This document shows, in pieces, positions 1-7,994 of a DNA stretch of 47,732 nt. The number at the start of each line of letters is the position of its first letter. Position 1 is the stretch's first letter. The stretch is from assembly GCA_028292225.1 (NCBI GenBank), contig JAQGMV010000443.1, positions 1 to 47,732 of the forward strand, in the 5' to 3' direction. Under the pieces are notes generated by a model. That model was not told the origin of the DNA. It was given only the letters and a program-made list of their open reading frames with translations, and made no database searches. Source of the stretch: Betaproteobacteria bacterium (lineage in GTDB: Bacteria > Pseudomonadota > Gammaproteobacteria > Burkholderiales > SG8-41). A program made the position numbers and the translations under genes.

Positions 1-2054
1 GCGAGCTTGAATCGATCGACGCCGGGGGGCGCATCGCGATGGAGCACCGCAGCGCCGCGGTCGACGCGATCCCGCCAATAAACCGCGCCCGCGTCGTCGA
101 GCACGACGCGAACTTCGTTGCCGCTGCGCTCGATGCTGCGCACCGTCCAGTCGGTCTGCGTCGCCAGATCGCGTGCGGTGCGGGACCAGTCCGGATCGCG
201 CGACGGCCGCGCCTCGGCGACGGCGACCGGCTTGGGGTCGCTCAGCTTGGGTTGCGTGAGACGGGGCAGATCGGTGTGCAGCGTGACGCCGAACATCACC
301 GTGTTACCGCGCTCGAGCCCGAACGTGAGATCGATGCCTTTGGCTGCCTTGTAGACCATTCCGACGTTCACGGGGGAGCGTTGCGGCAGATTGTTCAGTT
401 GAGGCTCGTGCTGGTAATCGTTGCCGTCATACTCCAGCTTGAGCGTAAGCGGCTCCCACGGCGTGTGATATTGCACCCCCCCGAAGAGCGCCGTGCGGCC
501 GCGGAAGTAGCGCGAGAAGCTGAAGTCGCCGCCTTGGCCCGTACTGCCCGTGCGCTCGTCGAAGCGGCTGCTGAGCAGCCCGAGCGGATTGCGCAAGTCG
601 CCGCGGGCGCCGACATAGCCCCATCCGAGCCCGAGGCTCCAGTCCAGATCGCCCGTGCGCTTGCTGGCGACGAGGTATTCGCCCGCGAACAGGCCGGTCC
701 CGCCGATATCCCGAAGCCCGACGGCGATCTCGGGAACGTAAGCCGATTCCTTCCATGCCCGGAATTTGACGTCGATGCTCTTGTCCTTGTAGCTCTGAGT
801 GCCGCTGAGCTCGGCAGGGCCGTAAGCGCGGTTGCTGACGTTGGTGTAGCGGAATCCGGCTTCCATCCAGTCGAAGGGCTGGAAGATGACGTTGCCGTGG
901 CTGTAAGGCTGCACCCGGCTGTAGTGGAACGCGAGGTGACCCGCCTCGCGCATGCGTGCTGTCGGCGTCTGCAGGAGCCCGACACTGCCCCAGTCGCTCG
1001 AGCTCACCTGCGGGTCGCGCGATCTCGCAGGGCGGCTCTCGGCCGGAACGATCAGGGGCTCCGGCGCCTGAGCCGGGGCCTTGGAAGGCGCGGGCGCGAG
1101 CCCGGCCGCAAAGGGATCCGACAGCCCGAGCGACATGCCGCCGCTCAACCGGAGTCCTTCGACGGAGCTGCTCGTATCCCCCCGCGCCGCCTCCGCCGGC
1201 GCCTCCACCGTCGCGGCACCGATCGTCACGGACTCGGTGCTGTCGCGCCCCCCATCCGGTGCAGGACCTTGCGTTGCGAGAAACCGGATCAGGCGGTCCG
1301 AGAATCCCTCGGGCCACCCACTTCCTCGCGCTGGCGCCCAGATCCACGCGCCTGCCGCAGGCTCGGCCTGCTTTTCCCGGTTCCACGCGGCGATGCCGAA
1401 GCGCTGTACGCGGCCGTCGGGCTGGGCGATCCACGCCCAGTCTGCACCCGCTGCACCTCGCCCGGCGCAGGCCTGAACGTACGCCGCAGCTTCCTGTCCT
1501 GCACCGTGCATGACCGTGCACCGCGTGCCGTCGCTTTGCAGGACCGTGACGCTTCGGGGCCGCCGCGGCATGACGAGCGTATGACCGGGGCCCAGCACCG
1601 GGTCGTGTGCGGGGTTCACCTGGAGCCAGCGCCCGTCGGCATTCACCACCGGGACGCGCCCCGTGGCGGGGAGGCCGGCCAGCCAGTCCTTCAGGCGCTT
1701 CATGGCGCCGGTTTCGGCCTTGACGTCCGGCTCGCCGCCAGCGAGCGCGGTGACCAACTCGAGCTTCAGGAGCGTCTGCGGCGGCACCTCCTGGGGAACG
1801 CGCCAACTGACCCCGAGCGGGTAGTCGTCGGGTTGCGCTGTGCGCTGCAGGAGCCAATCGCTCAGTCGCCGCTGCCGTGCAGGCCTGGGTTTGGCGGTGC
1901 TGTCAGCAGTCGGCGGTGCGTCCGTACGAGCGGATTCTGCGGCGCCGGCCACCGCTGCCAACCCCGGCATGGTCAACGCCAGAGACGCGGCGGCAATCGC
2001 CACGCGCGAACCGGCTCGCCGCAAGCCGGAACGTGTCCGCCGCTTAGATTTCAA
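1..2054 (-). CDS. yjbH: Fused GfcC-YjbH (GfcD) exopolysaccharide outer-membrane protein, 3' end outside window
   Basis: I translated this frame by hand because it runs off the left edge and is missing from the ORF track. It is open for about 684 codons. An in-frame TAA lies just upstream of the TTG at 2054, which I take as the start; a GTG 17 codons later is an alternative. The N-terminus (KSKRRTRSGLRRAGSR, then a hydrophobic run) looks like a signal peptide. About 230 residues resembling a GfcC/YjbG soluble domain follow, then the hallmark of YjbH porin-like lipoproteins, SSDWGSVGLLQTPTARMREA, and alternating beta-strand-rich sequence. In E. coli GfcC and GfcD are separate; here one frame carries both. 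It follows gfcA and gfcB, so the role is probably outer-membrane export or assembly of the polysaccharide. The 685-residue plus-strand ORF over it is a shadow. Confidence 0.85.
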   Translation of the reverse strand, partial: MKSKRRTRSGLRRAGSRVAIAAASLALTMPGLAAVAGAAESARTDAPPTADSTAKPRPARQRRLSDWLLQRTAQPDDYPLGVSWRVPQEVPPQTLLKLELVTALAGGEPDVKAETGAMKRLKDWLAGLPATGRVPVVNADGRWLQVNPAHDPVLGPGHTLVMPRRPRSVTVLQSDGTRCTVMHGAGQEAAAYVQACAGRGAAGADWAWIAQPDGRVQRFGIAAWNREKQAEPAAGAWIWAPARGSGWPEGFSDRLIRFLATQGPAPDGGRDSTESVTIGAATVEAPAEAARGDTSSSVEGLRLSGGMSLGLSDPFAAGLAPAPSKAPAQAPEPLIVPAESRPARSRDPQVSSSDWGSVGLLQTPTARMREAGHLAFHYSRVQPYSHGNVIFQPFDWMEAGFRYTNVSNRAYGPAELSGTQSYKDKSIDVKFRAWKESAYVPEIAVGLRDIGGTGLFAGEYLVASKRTGDLDWSLGLGWGYVGARGDLRNPLGLLSSRFDERTGSTGQGGDFSFSRYFRGRTALFGGVQYHTPWEPLTLKLEYDGNDYQHEPQLNNLPQRSPVNVGMVYKAAKGIDLTFGLERGNTVMFGVTLHTDLPRLTQPKLSDPKPVAVAEARPSRDPDWSRTARDLATQTDWTVRSIERSGNEVRVVLDDAGAVYWRDRVDRGAAVLHRDAPPGVDRFKL

Positions 2055-2152
2055 TCGATGAGAGGGAAGTTTTTAACGCGGCGGGCTCGACCGTGACGGC
2101 CGCCATCGCCCCGGAGTTTACCGCAACGCGCGGCGCAGTGAAGCCTCGCGGC

Positions 2153-2860
2153 TCAGCGTCGATCTACAGAGGCCTGCTGCATGGCCGCGGACCAGCGCTG
2201 CCAAGTGAAGCACAGGTCGACGGCGAGGCACTGCTCCGCATAGATGACCTGCTCCTGAGCGCCGGCCAAGTCGACGCCGTAACGCGCAACCGGGACCGGT
2301 GCGTCGCCGGCCGACGTGGCCGTTCGCTCTTCGAACCACGCAAGCGCGCCGGGATCGACGGCCCGCAGCGCGGTCCGCGAAGGCGCGGCGATCGGGCGCA
2401 CCGTGACCTCGTCGCGAACCCCGGAGCGGTAACCCGGCATCACGTCCCTGACTCTGACGAACGAGACGCCCTGTGCCGCCGCCGAGGCCGTGCGCCAGGA
2501 CGGTGCGGTGAGCGACACCTTGCGCCATTCGGTGTTCAGCCCGAGCGCGCCTACGAGGCGGCCGTCGAGCAGGCGCACGACCTCACCGAACCCGCTGTAG
2601 TACACCTCGACGGTGCCCTCGGGACCCTGCTCGGTGCTGCCGCGCCACAAGAGGCCGACGTGGCCGCCACGGGTGATTCTGATATACGCGAAACGGGCGT
2701 CGAGCGCCGCGCTGTCAGCGGCCTGGCCGCGCGGCAAGACCTGCCGTACCGAATCGACCATGGCATTCATGCCGGTCGAGCAGCCGCCGAGCACCACCAG
2801 GCCAGCCACGACTGACAGCAGGCGCCGCGAGAACGGGGCAGAAAAAAACAACGGGATCAC
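2153..2860 (-). CDS. gfcB: GfcB/YjbF-family outer-membrane lipoprotein
   Basis: The product is 235 residues with a lipoprotein signal: a short basic/hydrophobic N-terminus ending in the lipobox VVLGGC. The mature part matches the YjbF/GfcB family in length and style (ARFAYIRITRGG, LGLNTEWRKVSLTAPSW). The protein should be an outer-membrane lipoprotein in group 4 capsule or Yjb exopolysaccharide assembly. It lies between gfcA and the GfcC-YjbH fusion, in the E. coli gene order. The start is GTG at 2860, placed almost directly after a strong hairpin, so there is little room for a ribosome binding site (only TGGAG abutting the GTG). Family assignment is confident; the biochemical role is inferred from the family. 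Confidence 0.85.
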   Translation of the reverse strand: MIPLFFSAPFSRRLLSVVAGLVVLGGCSTGMNAMVDSVRQVLPRGQAADSAALDARFAYIRITRGGHVGLLWRGSTEQGPEGTVEVYYSGFGEVVRLLDGRLVGALGLNTEWRKVSLTAPSWRTASAAAQGVSFVRVRDVMPGYRSGVRDEVTVRPIAAPSRTALRAVDPGALAWFEERTATSAGDAPVPVARYGVDLAGAQEQVIYAEQCLAVDLCFTWQRWSAAMQQASVDRR

Positions 2861-2867
2861 TCCATAG

Positions 2868-2900
2868 AAAAAGGGTCTCGGCTGACGCCGAGACCCTTTT
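2868..2900 (-). terminator. Intercistronic Rho-independent terminator between gfcA and gfcB
   Basis: A perfect inverted repeat GGGTCTCGGC / GCCGAGACCC with a 4-base loop is flanked by A and T runs that extend the pairing to about 14 bp. On the minus strand it ends in five Ts, the direction in which gfcA is read. The A/T flanks make it potentially bidirectional. It starts 24 bases after the gfcA stop and ends 8 bases before the gfcB start, so it should stop most gfcA transcripts and let a fraction read through. Confidence 0.85.
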
Positions 2901-2924
2901 CGGAAAGCTCGAATGCCGACGGGC

Positions 2925-3176
2925 TTAGTTGGTGCCGGTCGTGCCGGTCGTGCCGGTTGTGCCAGTGGTGGTGGTGTTGTTGTCCCCGCCGCCCCCTGCT
3001 ATGGCTGCGATGACGCCGATCCCGATGGCGATGCCGACTGCCCCGGTTACGCCGATACCGGCTTCAGGGGCGCCGCCTGCGGGCGTCGCGGGCGGTTCGG
3101 CCGGGTCGACCACTGCTGCGTAAGACACAGCTGAGATTGCCATCATGGCGGCTAATGCGGCGGCTGTTAATTTCAT
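2925..3176 (-). CDS. gfcA: GfcA/YjbE-like small Gly/Thr-rich secreted or membrane protein
   Basis: A protein of about 83 residues: a signal peptide (MKLTAAALAAMMAISAVSYA), a short Pro/Ala stretch, a Gly/Ala/Ile-rich hydrophobic segment (GAVGIAIGIGVIAAIAGGGG) and a Thr/Gly tail TTTTGTTGTTGTTGTN. This is the layout of YjbE/GfcA, the first gene of E. coli yjbEFGH, and the next genes are yjbF- and yjbH-like. I start it at the ATG at 3176 rather than the ORF-track TTG, because a perfect AAGGAG lies 8 bases upstream. Low sequence complexity limits homology arguments; the call rests on composition, length and context. Confidence 0.75.
   Translation of the reverse strand: MKLTAAALAAMMAISAVSYAAVVDPAEPPATPAGGAPEAGIGVTGAVGIAIGIGVIAAIAGGGGDNNTTTTGTTGTTGTTGTN
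2932..2976. repeat. Short 9-bp tandem repeat in the 3' end of gfcA
   Basis: Four 9-bp units of the form GTGCCGGTC (plus strand; the last two degenerate) are followed by GTG/TTG triplets. They encode the repeated Gly-Thr-Thr tail of the gfcA product. The unit is a multiple of three, so slippage would change tail length without breaking the frame. Confidence 0.8.
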
Positions 3177-3184
3177 GTCTTTTT

Positions 3185-3190
3185 CTCCTT
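3185..3190 (-). promoter_or_regulatory. Shine-Dalgarno site of gfcA
   Basis: A perfect AAGGAG on the minus strand, 8 bases before the ATG at 3176. It decides the gfcA start in favour of the shorter protein with a clean signal peptide. Confidence 0.8.
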
Positions 3191-3237
3191 GAGGGCGATA
3201 TGTCAACTACATGTTAGCACATATTTTGGCGGACGCA

Positions 3238-4551
3238 TCAAGCGCGGTCGTCCTGCGACGGACGTTCTGGAAGCGCGGGACGCCCACTGCGTAAAGCTCC
3301 GGAGCAGGTGTCATGCCCACCCGTTCTCGTTACAGCAACGGCCGTAGCGGCTTTAAACTTTGCCTCGGTGTTTTCCGAATCGTGCTGAAAAGCGCGATCG
3401 TCGACCGGCGTGCGCGTATGGTGCTGCCGTCCAGCCACCGGAACCGCCGAGGCGGCGTCGAGATGAGAAATTTTGATCGCTTCGCCAATATACCCGCCGT
3501 GCTGCGTGCTGGCACGAGGCACGCCCCTTTTGTGCAATGCCGCAGCGCCTTGAACGACCGAGCGCTCGATCGCTTTGTGCACCGAAGCCTGATGCTGGAA
3601 AACCGCCCAGCGTCGGTCCACCGCCCACGCCAGCATCACGTAGACTGCTGCCACGCCCACAAGACCTGCGTATTGCGCTGCGGGGGCCCAGTCCAGCATG
3701 AGCATGGCCAGTCCCGCTGACGCGCCCATCAGAACGTATTCGCATATGGCCGTTCGCCGGTGGCTCCAGCCCGAGCGGATCAGCCGCTGGTAATAATGTT
3801 CCCGATGTGCACGCCAGAACGGCTCGCCCCCGAACATGCGGCGCAATATCGTCGCAGTGGCGTCGAGGAAAAAAGGCGCAGACACGAGAAAGGGAAACCA
3901 CACCGGCCATGTTTCGGCAGCCCAACCCCAGATGCCGAAAGCACCGGCGAAGAAACCTATGGTGATTGACCCGGCATCCCCCAGAAACACACGCGCCGGA
4001 TTGACGTTGAAAAGCAGGAAGCCGGCGGCCGCGCCCGCGATGGACGCCGCCCATAGGGCCAGAGGCGCCGCGCCCGCGTTTCCGGCCACGATGGCGTACG
4101 TGCCGAATGCAAAGACAGCCATGCCTCCGGCGAGACCGTCGGCACCGTCCATGAAATTGAACAGGTTCGTGACCCATACGATCGCGAAAACCGCGAGCGC
4201 CGCCGTCGCGAACGGAAGACCGAGAGGACCGAAGGCCAGCCATGCGGCAGCCGCTGCTGCGTGCACCGGCAGCCTGACGATGATCGGCAGGCCCAAGCGG
4301 TCGTCGGCATAGGAGACAGCGAACAGCACGACGGCAAGCGTCGGAACGATCCACTCTGAGAGCCCGAAATACAGCGAGACGCCGACCATGGCTGGCACTA
4401 CGCCCCACCCGCCTACACGGGGAATCGGCGTGGTATGCAGCGAGCGATTGTTAGGGACGTCCGTCGCGATGCGCCATGCCAGTTTCGTAAGCAGCAAAAA
4501 ACCTATGAGGGCGGCACAGACGACGACGCTGGAAAAAAAAATAGCCGCCAC
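3238..4551 (-). CDS. Undecaprenyl-phosphate glycosyl-1-phosphate transferase (WecA/WbpL/WbiH family) with an unusual C-terminal tail
   Basis: A polytopic membrane protein of the WecA/MraY superfamily, which transfers an N-acetylaminosugar-1-phosphate from its UDP form to undecaprenyl phosphate and so starts repeat-unit synthesis. Visible motifs are the Asp pair SYADDRLGL (about 81-89), FNFMDGADGLAG (131-142), VFLGDAGS (188-195) and the His-rich HREHYYQRL (249-257). The GTG start has a good GGAGGAG site. Membrane segments end near residue 315, where relatives normally stop. Here about 118 more residues follow without membrane segments and with odd composition, which suggests a lost stop codon or fusion to non-coding sequence. 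The WbpM-type dehydratase usually next to such genes is absent. Confidence 0.88.
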   Translation of the reverse strand: MAAIFFSSVVVCAALIGFLLLTKLAWRIATDVPNNRSLHTTPIPRVGGWGVVPAMVGVSLYFGLSEWIVPTLAVVLFAVSYADDRLGLPIIVRLPVHAAAAAAWLAFGPLGLPFATAALAVFAIVWVTNLFNFMDGADGLAGGMAVFAFGTYAIVAGNAGAAPLALWAASIAGAAAGFLLFNVNPARVFLGDAGSITIGFFAGAFGIWGWAAETWPVWFPFLVSAPFFLDATATILRRMFGGEPFWRAHREHYYQRLIRSGWSHRRTAICEYVLMGASAGLAMLMLDWAPAAQYAGLVGVAAVYVMLAWAVDRRWAVFQHQASVHKAIERSVVQGAAALHKRGVPRASTQHGGYIGEAIKISHLDAASAVPVAGRQHHTRTPVDDRAFQHDSENTEAKFKAATAVAVTRTGGHDTCSGALRSGRPALPERPSQDDRA

Positions 4552-4604
4552 TACTCCTCCATTGGAACTATCGGTGGCCGAAACGGGACTCCGAACTGGC
4601 CGCC

Positions 4605-4610
4605 ATTATA
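4605..4610 (-). promoter_or_regulatory. Candidate -10 element upstream of the initiating transferase
   Basis: A perfect TATAAT on the minus strand, 54 bases upstream of the GTG start at 4551, in a 105-base spacer that is AT-rich for this locus. No convincing -35 hexamer sits 16-18 bases upstream, so this is only a candidate internal promoter for the transferase. Confidence 0.35.
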
Positions 4611-4656
4611 TACCGACACCATGTTTTCCCTGTACATGGCACGGCTGAGGAGAAGC

Positions 4657-5613
4657 TCACCTCATGCTCGCGAACCAGCGCGCGGTCGCCTTCAGCCCCT
4701 CGTCCACAGAGAAAGGCGGAGACCAGCCGAGCACCGTGCGTATACCTGAACCGTCGATCACGAGCGAACCTGTGAGCCGATCGACTTCAGCGGCTTTCCT
4801 AGCCAGGGTCGCGCCCATCGTCAGCAACCCTGCGGGAACCGGCAACAATCGTGCGGGCACCCCCATCCCCTCTCCGAGGCGCCTGATCAGGTCCGGAGTG
4901 GAGAGCTCCATCCCATCGCTTACGAGAAAGGTGTGACCCGCGGCCGCCGGGTGGGTCGCGCACGCCACTAGCGCGCTGGCCAGATTATCGTTGTAAATCA
5001 TGCTTCGTCTGTTTTTTATGCTCCCGAGCGGCAGCGGGATGCCGCGCTGCACCCAATGCATCAGGCGAAGGAAATTACCGCCGACACCGGGTCCGTAGAC
5101 CAGCGGAGGCCGCACGATCGTCAATTCCAGAGAGCCGGCGCGCGCGATCATCCAAAGTGCCTGCTCCGCTTCCCATTTCGACAAGCCGTAAGGATCCTGC
5201 GGATCAGCGCGGTCGGCCTCGGTAAATGGCAGCTCATGGGTCGATTCGCCGTTGACCTTGATTGAGCTGACATACACGAAGCGTTTTACTCGTGCAGCGG
5301 CCGCGGCATCCGCAAGTCGCTGCGTTGCCGCCACGTTGAGCGCCCTGAACGCCGCCAGCGGGTCGGACGCGTTTTCCTTCATTACGTGAACGCGCGCGGC
5401 GAGATGGACGACGACATCGACACCCTCGAGCGCAGCAGACCAGTCGGTATCGGGCCGAAGTGTGCCGACTTCGACCGTCCGACCGGGCAAGCCGGCGGCG
5501 TGCCTTGCGTCACGTACGGCGGCGACAACTTCATGGCCGCGTCGGGCGAGCTCGGCGCACAAGGCGCGGCCGACGAAACCGTTTGCGCCGGTGACCAGTA
5601 TCTTTTCAGCCAT
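4657..5613 (-). CDS. NAD-dependent sugar-nucleotide epimerase/reductase (WbiG/WbpV-like)
   Basis: An extended short-chain dehydrogenase of 318 residues. It shows the NAD-binding motif VTGANGFVGRAL near the N-terminus, VVHLAARVHVM, a catalytic Ser in YVSSIK, the YGLSK tyrosine-lysine dyad, and RPPLVYGPGVGGNF. It resembles the UDP-glucose 4-epimerase-family proteins WbiG and WbpV encoded beside WecA/WbpL-type transferases, which reduce or epimerise UDP-4-keto-6-deoxy or UDP-N-acetylhexosamine intermediates. It lies 29 bases after the 2-epimerase gene and just before the initiating transferase, so it probably makes the first sugar of the repeat unit. The exact substrate cannot be read from sequence. 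Confidence 0.8.
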   Translation of the reverse strand: MAEKILVTGANGFVGRALCAELARRGHEVVAAVRDARHAAGLPGRTVEVGTLRPDTDWSAALEGVDVVVHLAARVHVMKENASDPLAAFRALNVAATQRLADAAAAARVKRFVYVSSIKVNGESTHELPFTEADRADPQDPYGLSKWEAEQALWMIARAGSLELTIVRPPLVYGPGVGGNFLRLMHWVQRGIPLPLGSIKNRRSMIYNDNLASALVACATHPAAAGHTFLVSDGMELSTPDLIRRLGEGMGVPARLLPVPAGLLTMGATLARKAAEVDRLTGSLVIDGSGIRTVLGWSPPFSVDEGLKATARWFASMR

Positions 5614-5642
5614 GCGTCAGCGGCCCGCCCGAAAACGGATCG

Positions 5643-6752
5643 TCATGCCGGCGTGCGGCTCGTGAGCAGCTGTTTAAGGCTGGTTACCACTCGCGCTGCC
5701 GTATTGCCGTCCCACAGATCCGGCGTGCGGCCTTTCCCCCAGGTGCCAGCGAGCACGCGTTCGACCGCTGCCGGCACATCCGGCGGTTTCATCAGCCGGT
5801 TCGTCCCCTCGGTGACGGTGATCGGCCTTTCGGTGTTCTCGCGCAGGGTCATGCAAGGGATGCCCAGGTAAGTCGTTTCTTCCTGGACGCCTCCGGAATC
5901 GGTGATCACTGCGGCGCACGAAAATACGAGGCTCATAAACTCGACATAGCCCACCGGCTCGATCGCCTGCAGCCCGGGTATCGCGGCGGCGCGAGGCCAC
6001 AGGCCGAAATCATCCAGACGCTTGCGCGTTCTCGGATGCACCGGAAAGACGAGCGGGAGCCGCGCGGCGCACGCCTCCAGCATCACGATGAGATTCTGCA
6101 TCTGGGACGGCTCGTCGACGTTGCTCGGACGGTGCAGCGTCACGACGCCGTAGCCGCCGGCTGCAAGGCCAAGCTCGCGCGCGAAACCGCGCTGCTCGAT
6201 TCGCGCGCGGCTCATCTCCAGAGCGTCGATCATGATGTTCCCCACGCGACACACGCGTGCCGCCGCGGCACCTTCGCGCAGAAGATTCTCGTCCGCGTCA
6301 GGCGACGGGGTCCACAGCAGGTCGGCGATCGCGTCGGTCACCAGCCGGTTGGTTTCTTCCGGCATGGTGCGGTCGCCACTTCGAAGGCCCGCCTCGAGGT
6401 GCGCGACCGGTATGTTCAGCTTCACCGCAGCCAGAGCACACGCCGCCGTAGAGTTCACGTCCCCGACGACGATAGTGCACGCGGGGCGCGAATCGAGGCA
6501 CCAGCGTTCGTAGGCAATCATGATCCGTCCGGTCTGCTCGGCATGGGTGCCGCCGCCGATGCCCAGATGCGCGTCCGGCTCGGGCAGGCCGAGATCGCGG
6601 AAGAACGCTCCTGACATGTTGTCGTCGTAATGCTGGCCCGTGTGTACCAGCCGCGGCGAAATCCCGTACTCCGCTTTCAACGCCTTGTACAGCGGCGCCA
6701 CTTTCATGAAGTTGGGCCGCGCCGCGGCGATGAGATCGACGATGTGAGTCAT
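5643..6752 (-). CDS. wecB: UDP-N-acetylglucosamine 2-epimerase, non-hydrolysing (WecB/WbjD family)
   Basis: The protein has 369 residues, the usual length for the family. Conserved signatures are ARPNFMKVAPL near the N-terminus, HTGQHYDDNMS, HLEAGLRSGDRTMPEETNR and, in the C-terminal domain, ITDSGGVQEET with TLRENTERP. Such enzymes interconvert UDP-GlcNAc and UDP-ManNAc, or, as WbjD/FnlC, epimerise C2 of a 6-deoxy keto intermediate. The next upstream gene is a WbuB-like transferase, the arrangement seen with FnlC, but the FnlA/FnlB partners and a WecC dehydrogenase are not in the window, so the product could be UDP-ManNAc or an L-6-deoxy sugar. The ATG follows the upstream stop by 3 bases. 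Confidence 0.92.
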   Translation of the reverse strand: MTHIVDLIAAARPNFMKVAPLYKALKAEYGISPRLVHTGQHYDDNMSGAFFRDLGLPEPDAHLGIGGGTHAEQTGRIMIAYERWCLDSRPACTIVVGDVNSTAACALAAVKLNIPVAHLEAGLRSGDRTMPEETNRLVTDAIADLLWTPSPDADENLLREGAAAARVCRVGNIMIDALEMSRARIEQRGFARELGLAAGGYGVVTLHRPSNVDEPSQMQNLIVMLEACAARLPLVFPVHPRTRKRLDDFGLWPRAAAIPGLQAIEPVGYVEFMSLVFSCAAVITDSGGVQEETTYLGIPCMTLRENTERPITVTEGTNRLMKPPDVPAAVERVLAGTWGKGRTPDLWDGNTAARVVTSLKQLLTSRTPA

Positions 6753-6755
6753 ACC

Positions 6756-7994
6756 CTAATATTCTCGATTAACTTCTTCGATGATTCCGAGCATCTTCGT
6801 TGCCAGTACGTCGCGATCGTAGTGGCCCTCGACGAATTGCCGCCCGGAGACACCTGTTGCGCGGCAGCGCTCGCGATCGTCAGCCATGGCCTGAATCGCC
6901 GCGACTAGTGCGTCGACGTTCTCGGGCGGAATCACCATTCCCGCCTGCGCGCGCTCCAGTATCGTGGCGCTCTCGCCCTGCACGCCCAGAATTATCGCGC
7001 GTCCGGTCGCCATCGCTTCGAACATCTTCGAGGGGATGACATGACGAAACAGAGGAAGATCCCGCAACAGCACGAGCGCGACGTCGCACAGCCGCCAATA
7101 GGCGGCGACGTCCGCTTTCGGAACACCTCCGACGAAGATCACGTTGTGCAGCCCGCGCCTGGCCGCCTCTGCGATCAGCTCGTCCTTTTCAGCGCCGGTA
7201 CCCACGACCACGATCCGTATGTCGTCGCGACCGCGCAAGCGCTGGGCTGCGTCGAGTAACGTAGACAAACCGTGAGCCATGCCTACGGTGCCGACATAGG
7301 CGGCCACGAATTTCCCCTGCAGCCCCCAGCGTTCGATCAGCGCCTGCGGCGCTTCCCCGGGCCGGTAGGTCTCAAGGTCTGCGCCGTTCGGCACGACTCC
7401 AATACGCTCAGCCGGTATGCCGTTGCCTTCGAGTATGGCTTTGAAGGAGTCGGTCACACTCACGATCTTCGCGGCGTGGCGGTAGATGAAGTACTCGAGC
7501 CTGCGCAACAGCTTTATCAGCGCCGACTCTCTCATCGCACCGACGGCGACGATGGAGTCCGGCCACAGATCGCGCAACTCAAAAATGAACGGACGCCGCT
7601 TCAGTCGCGACACCGCATAGCCGGCAAGCGTCTGCAAGAACTGCGGAGACGTGGCGATCACCACGTGGGGTCTTGCCAGGAATAGCGATACGACCGTTGC
7701 GGAGATCATGAAGCTCGCCTGGTCGACGGTGCGTCGGAAAAAACCGGTGTTGGCGGTGATATACGTCCACACGCGCACCACCTCGATGCCGTCGAGCACT
7801 TCGCGCTGCATCAACCTGTTTTTATATCCCTTGAATATCCTGCCTTCCGGGAAATTCGGTGCAGCAGCGACGACCGTGACTCGGTGGCCGGCCTCAACCC
7901 AGCGCCGCGCGTGCTCGAAGGTACGAGACGCACCTGCGTTCGTCTCCGGCGGAAAGTTGTCCGAGATGAAAAGAACGTGCATCGGATTTTGCAT
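6756..7994 (-). CDS. Family 4 (GT-B) glycosyltransferase, WbuB-like
   Basis: The ORF track extends to 8276, but the real protein starts at the ATG at 7994 (or 7982), in a TGATG overlap with the stop of the heparinase-like gene. The product, about 412 residues, begins MHVLFISDNFPPETNAGASR and has FELRDLWPDSIVAVGAM, VVPNGADLETY, AYVGTVGMAHGLSTLLDA and VIPSKMFEAMATGRAIILG, all typical of WbuB-like GT4 enzymes. WbuB in E. coli is associated with transfer of N-acetyl-L-fucosamine and sits next to the 2-epimerase FnlC, as here. It should act at the cytoplasmic face on a lipid-linked acceptor. Confidence 0.88.
   Translation of the reverse strand: MQNPMHVLFISDNFPPETNAGASRTFEHARRWVEAGHRVTVVAAAPNFPEGRIFKGYKNRLMQREVLDGIEVVRVWTYITANTGFFRRTVDQASFMISATVVSLFLARPHVVIATSPQFLQTLAGYAVSRLKRRPFIFELRDLWPDSIVAVGAMRESALIKLLRRLEYFIYRHAAKIVSVTDSFKAILEGNGIPAERIGVVPNGADLETYRPGEAPQALIERWGLQGKFVAAYVGTVGMAHGLSTLLDAAQRLRGRDDIRIVVVGTGAEKDELIAEAARRGLHNVIFVGGVPKADVAAYWRLCDVALVLLRDLPLFRHVIPSKMFEAMATGRAIILGVQGESATILERAQAGMVIPPENVDALVAAIQAMADDRERCRATGVSGRQFVEGHYDRDVLATKMLGIIEEVNREY

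Noticed and set aside
39-2096. 685-residue plus-strand ORF at the left edge, the longest frame there
   Set aside because: It is Arg/Ala-rich with no recognisable domain, and it is antisense to a minus-strand frame with a clear YjbH signature that continues the gfc gene order.
3195-3220. TTGACA followed by AT-rich sequence, and TGCTAACAT, upstream of gfcA as promoter boxes
   Set aside because: The TTGACA is too close to the gfcA start to leave room for a -10 box, and TAACAT has no -35 hexamer at good spacing. A promoter here is likely but I cannot place it.
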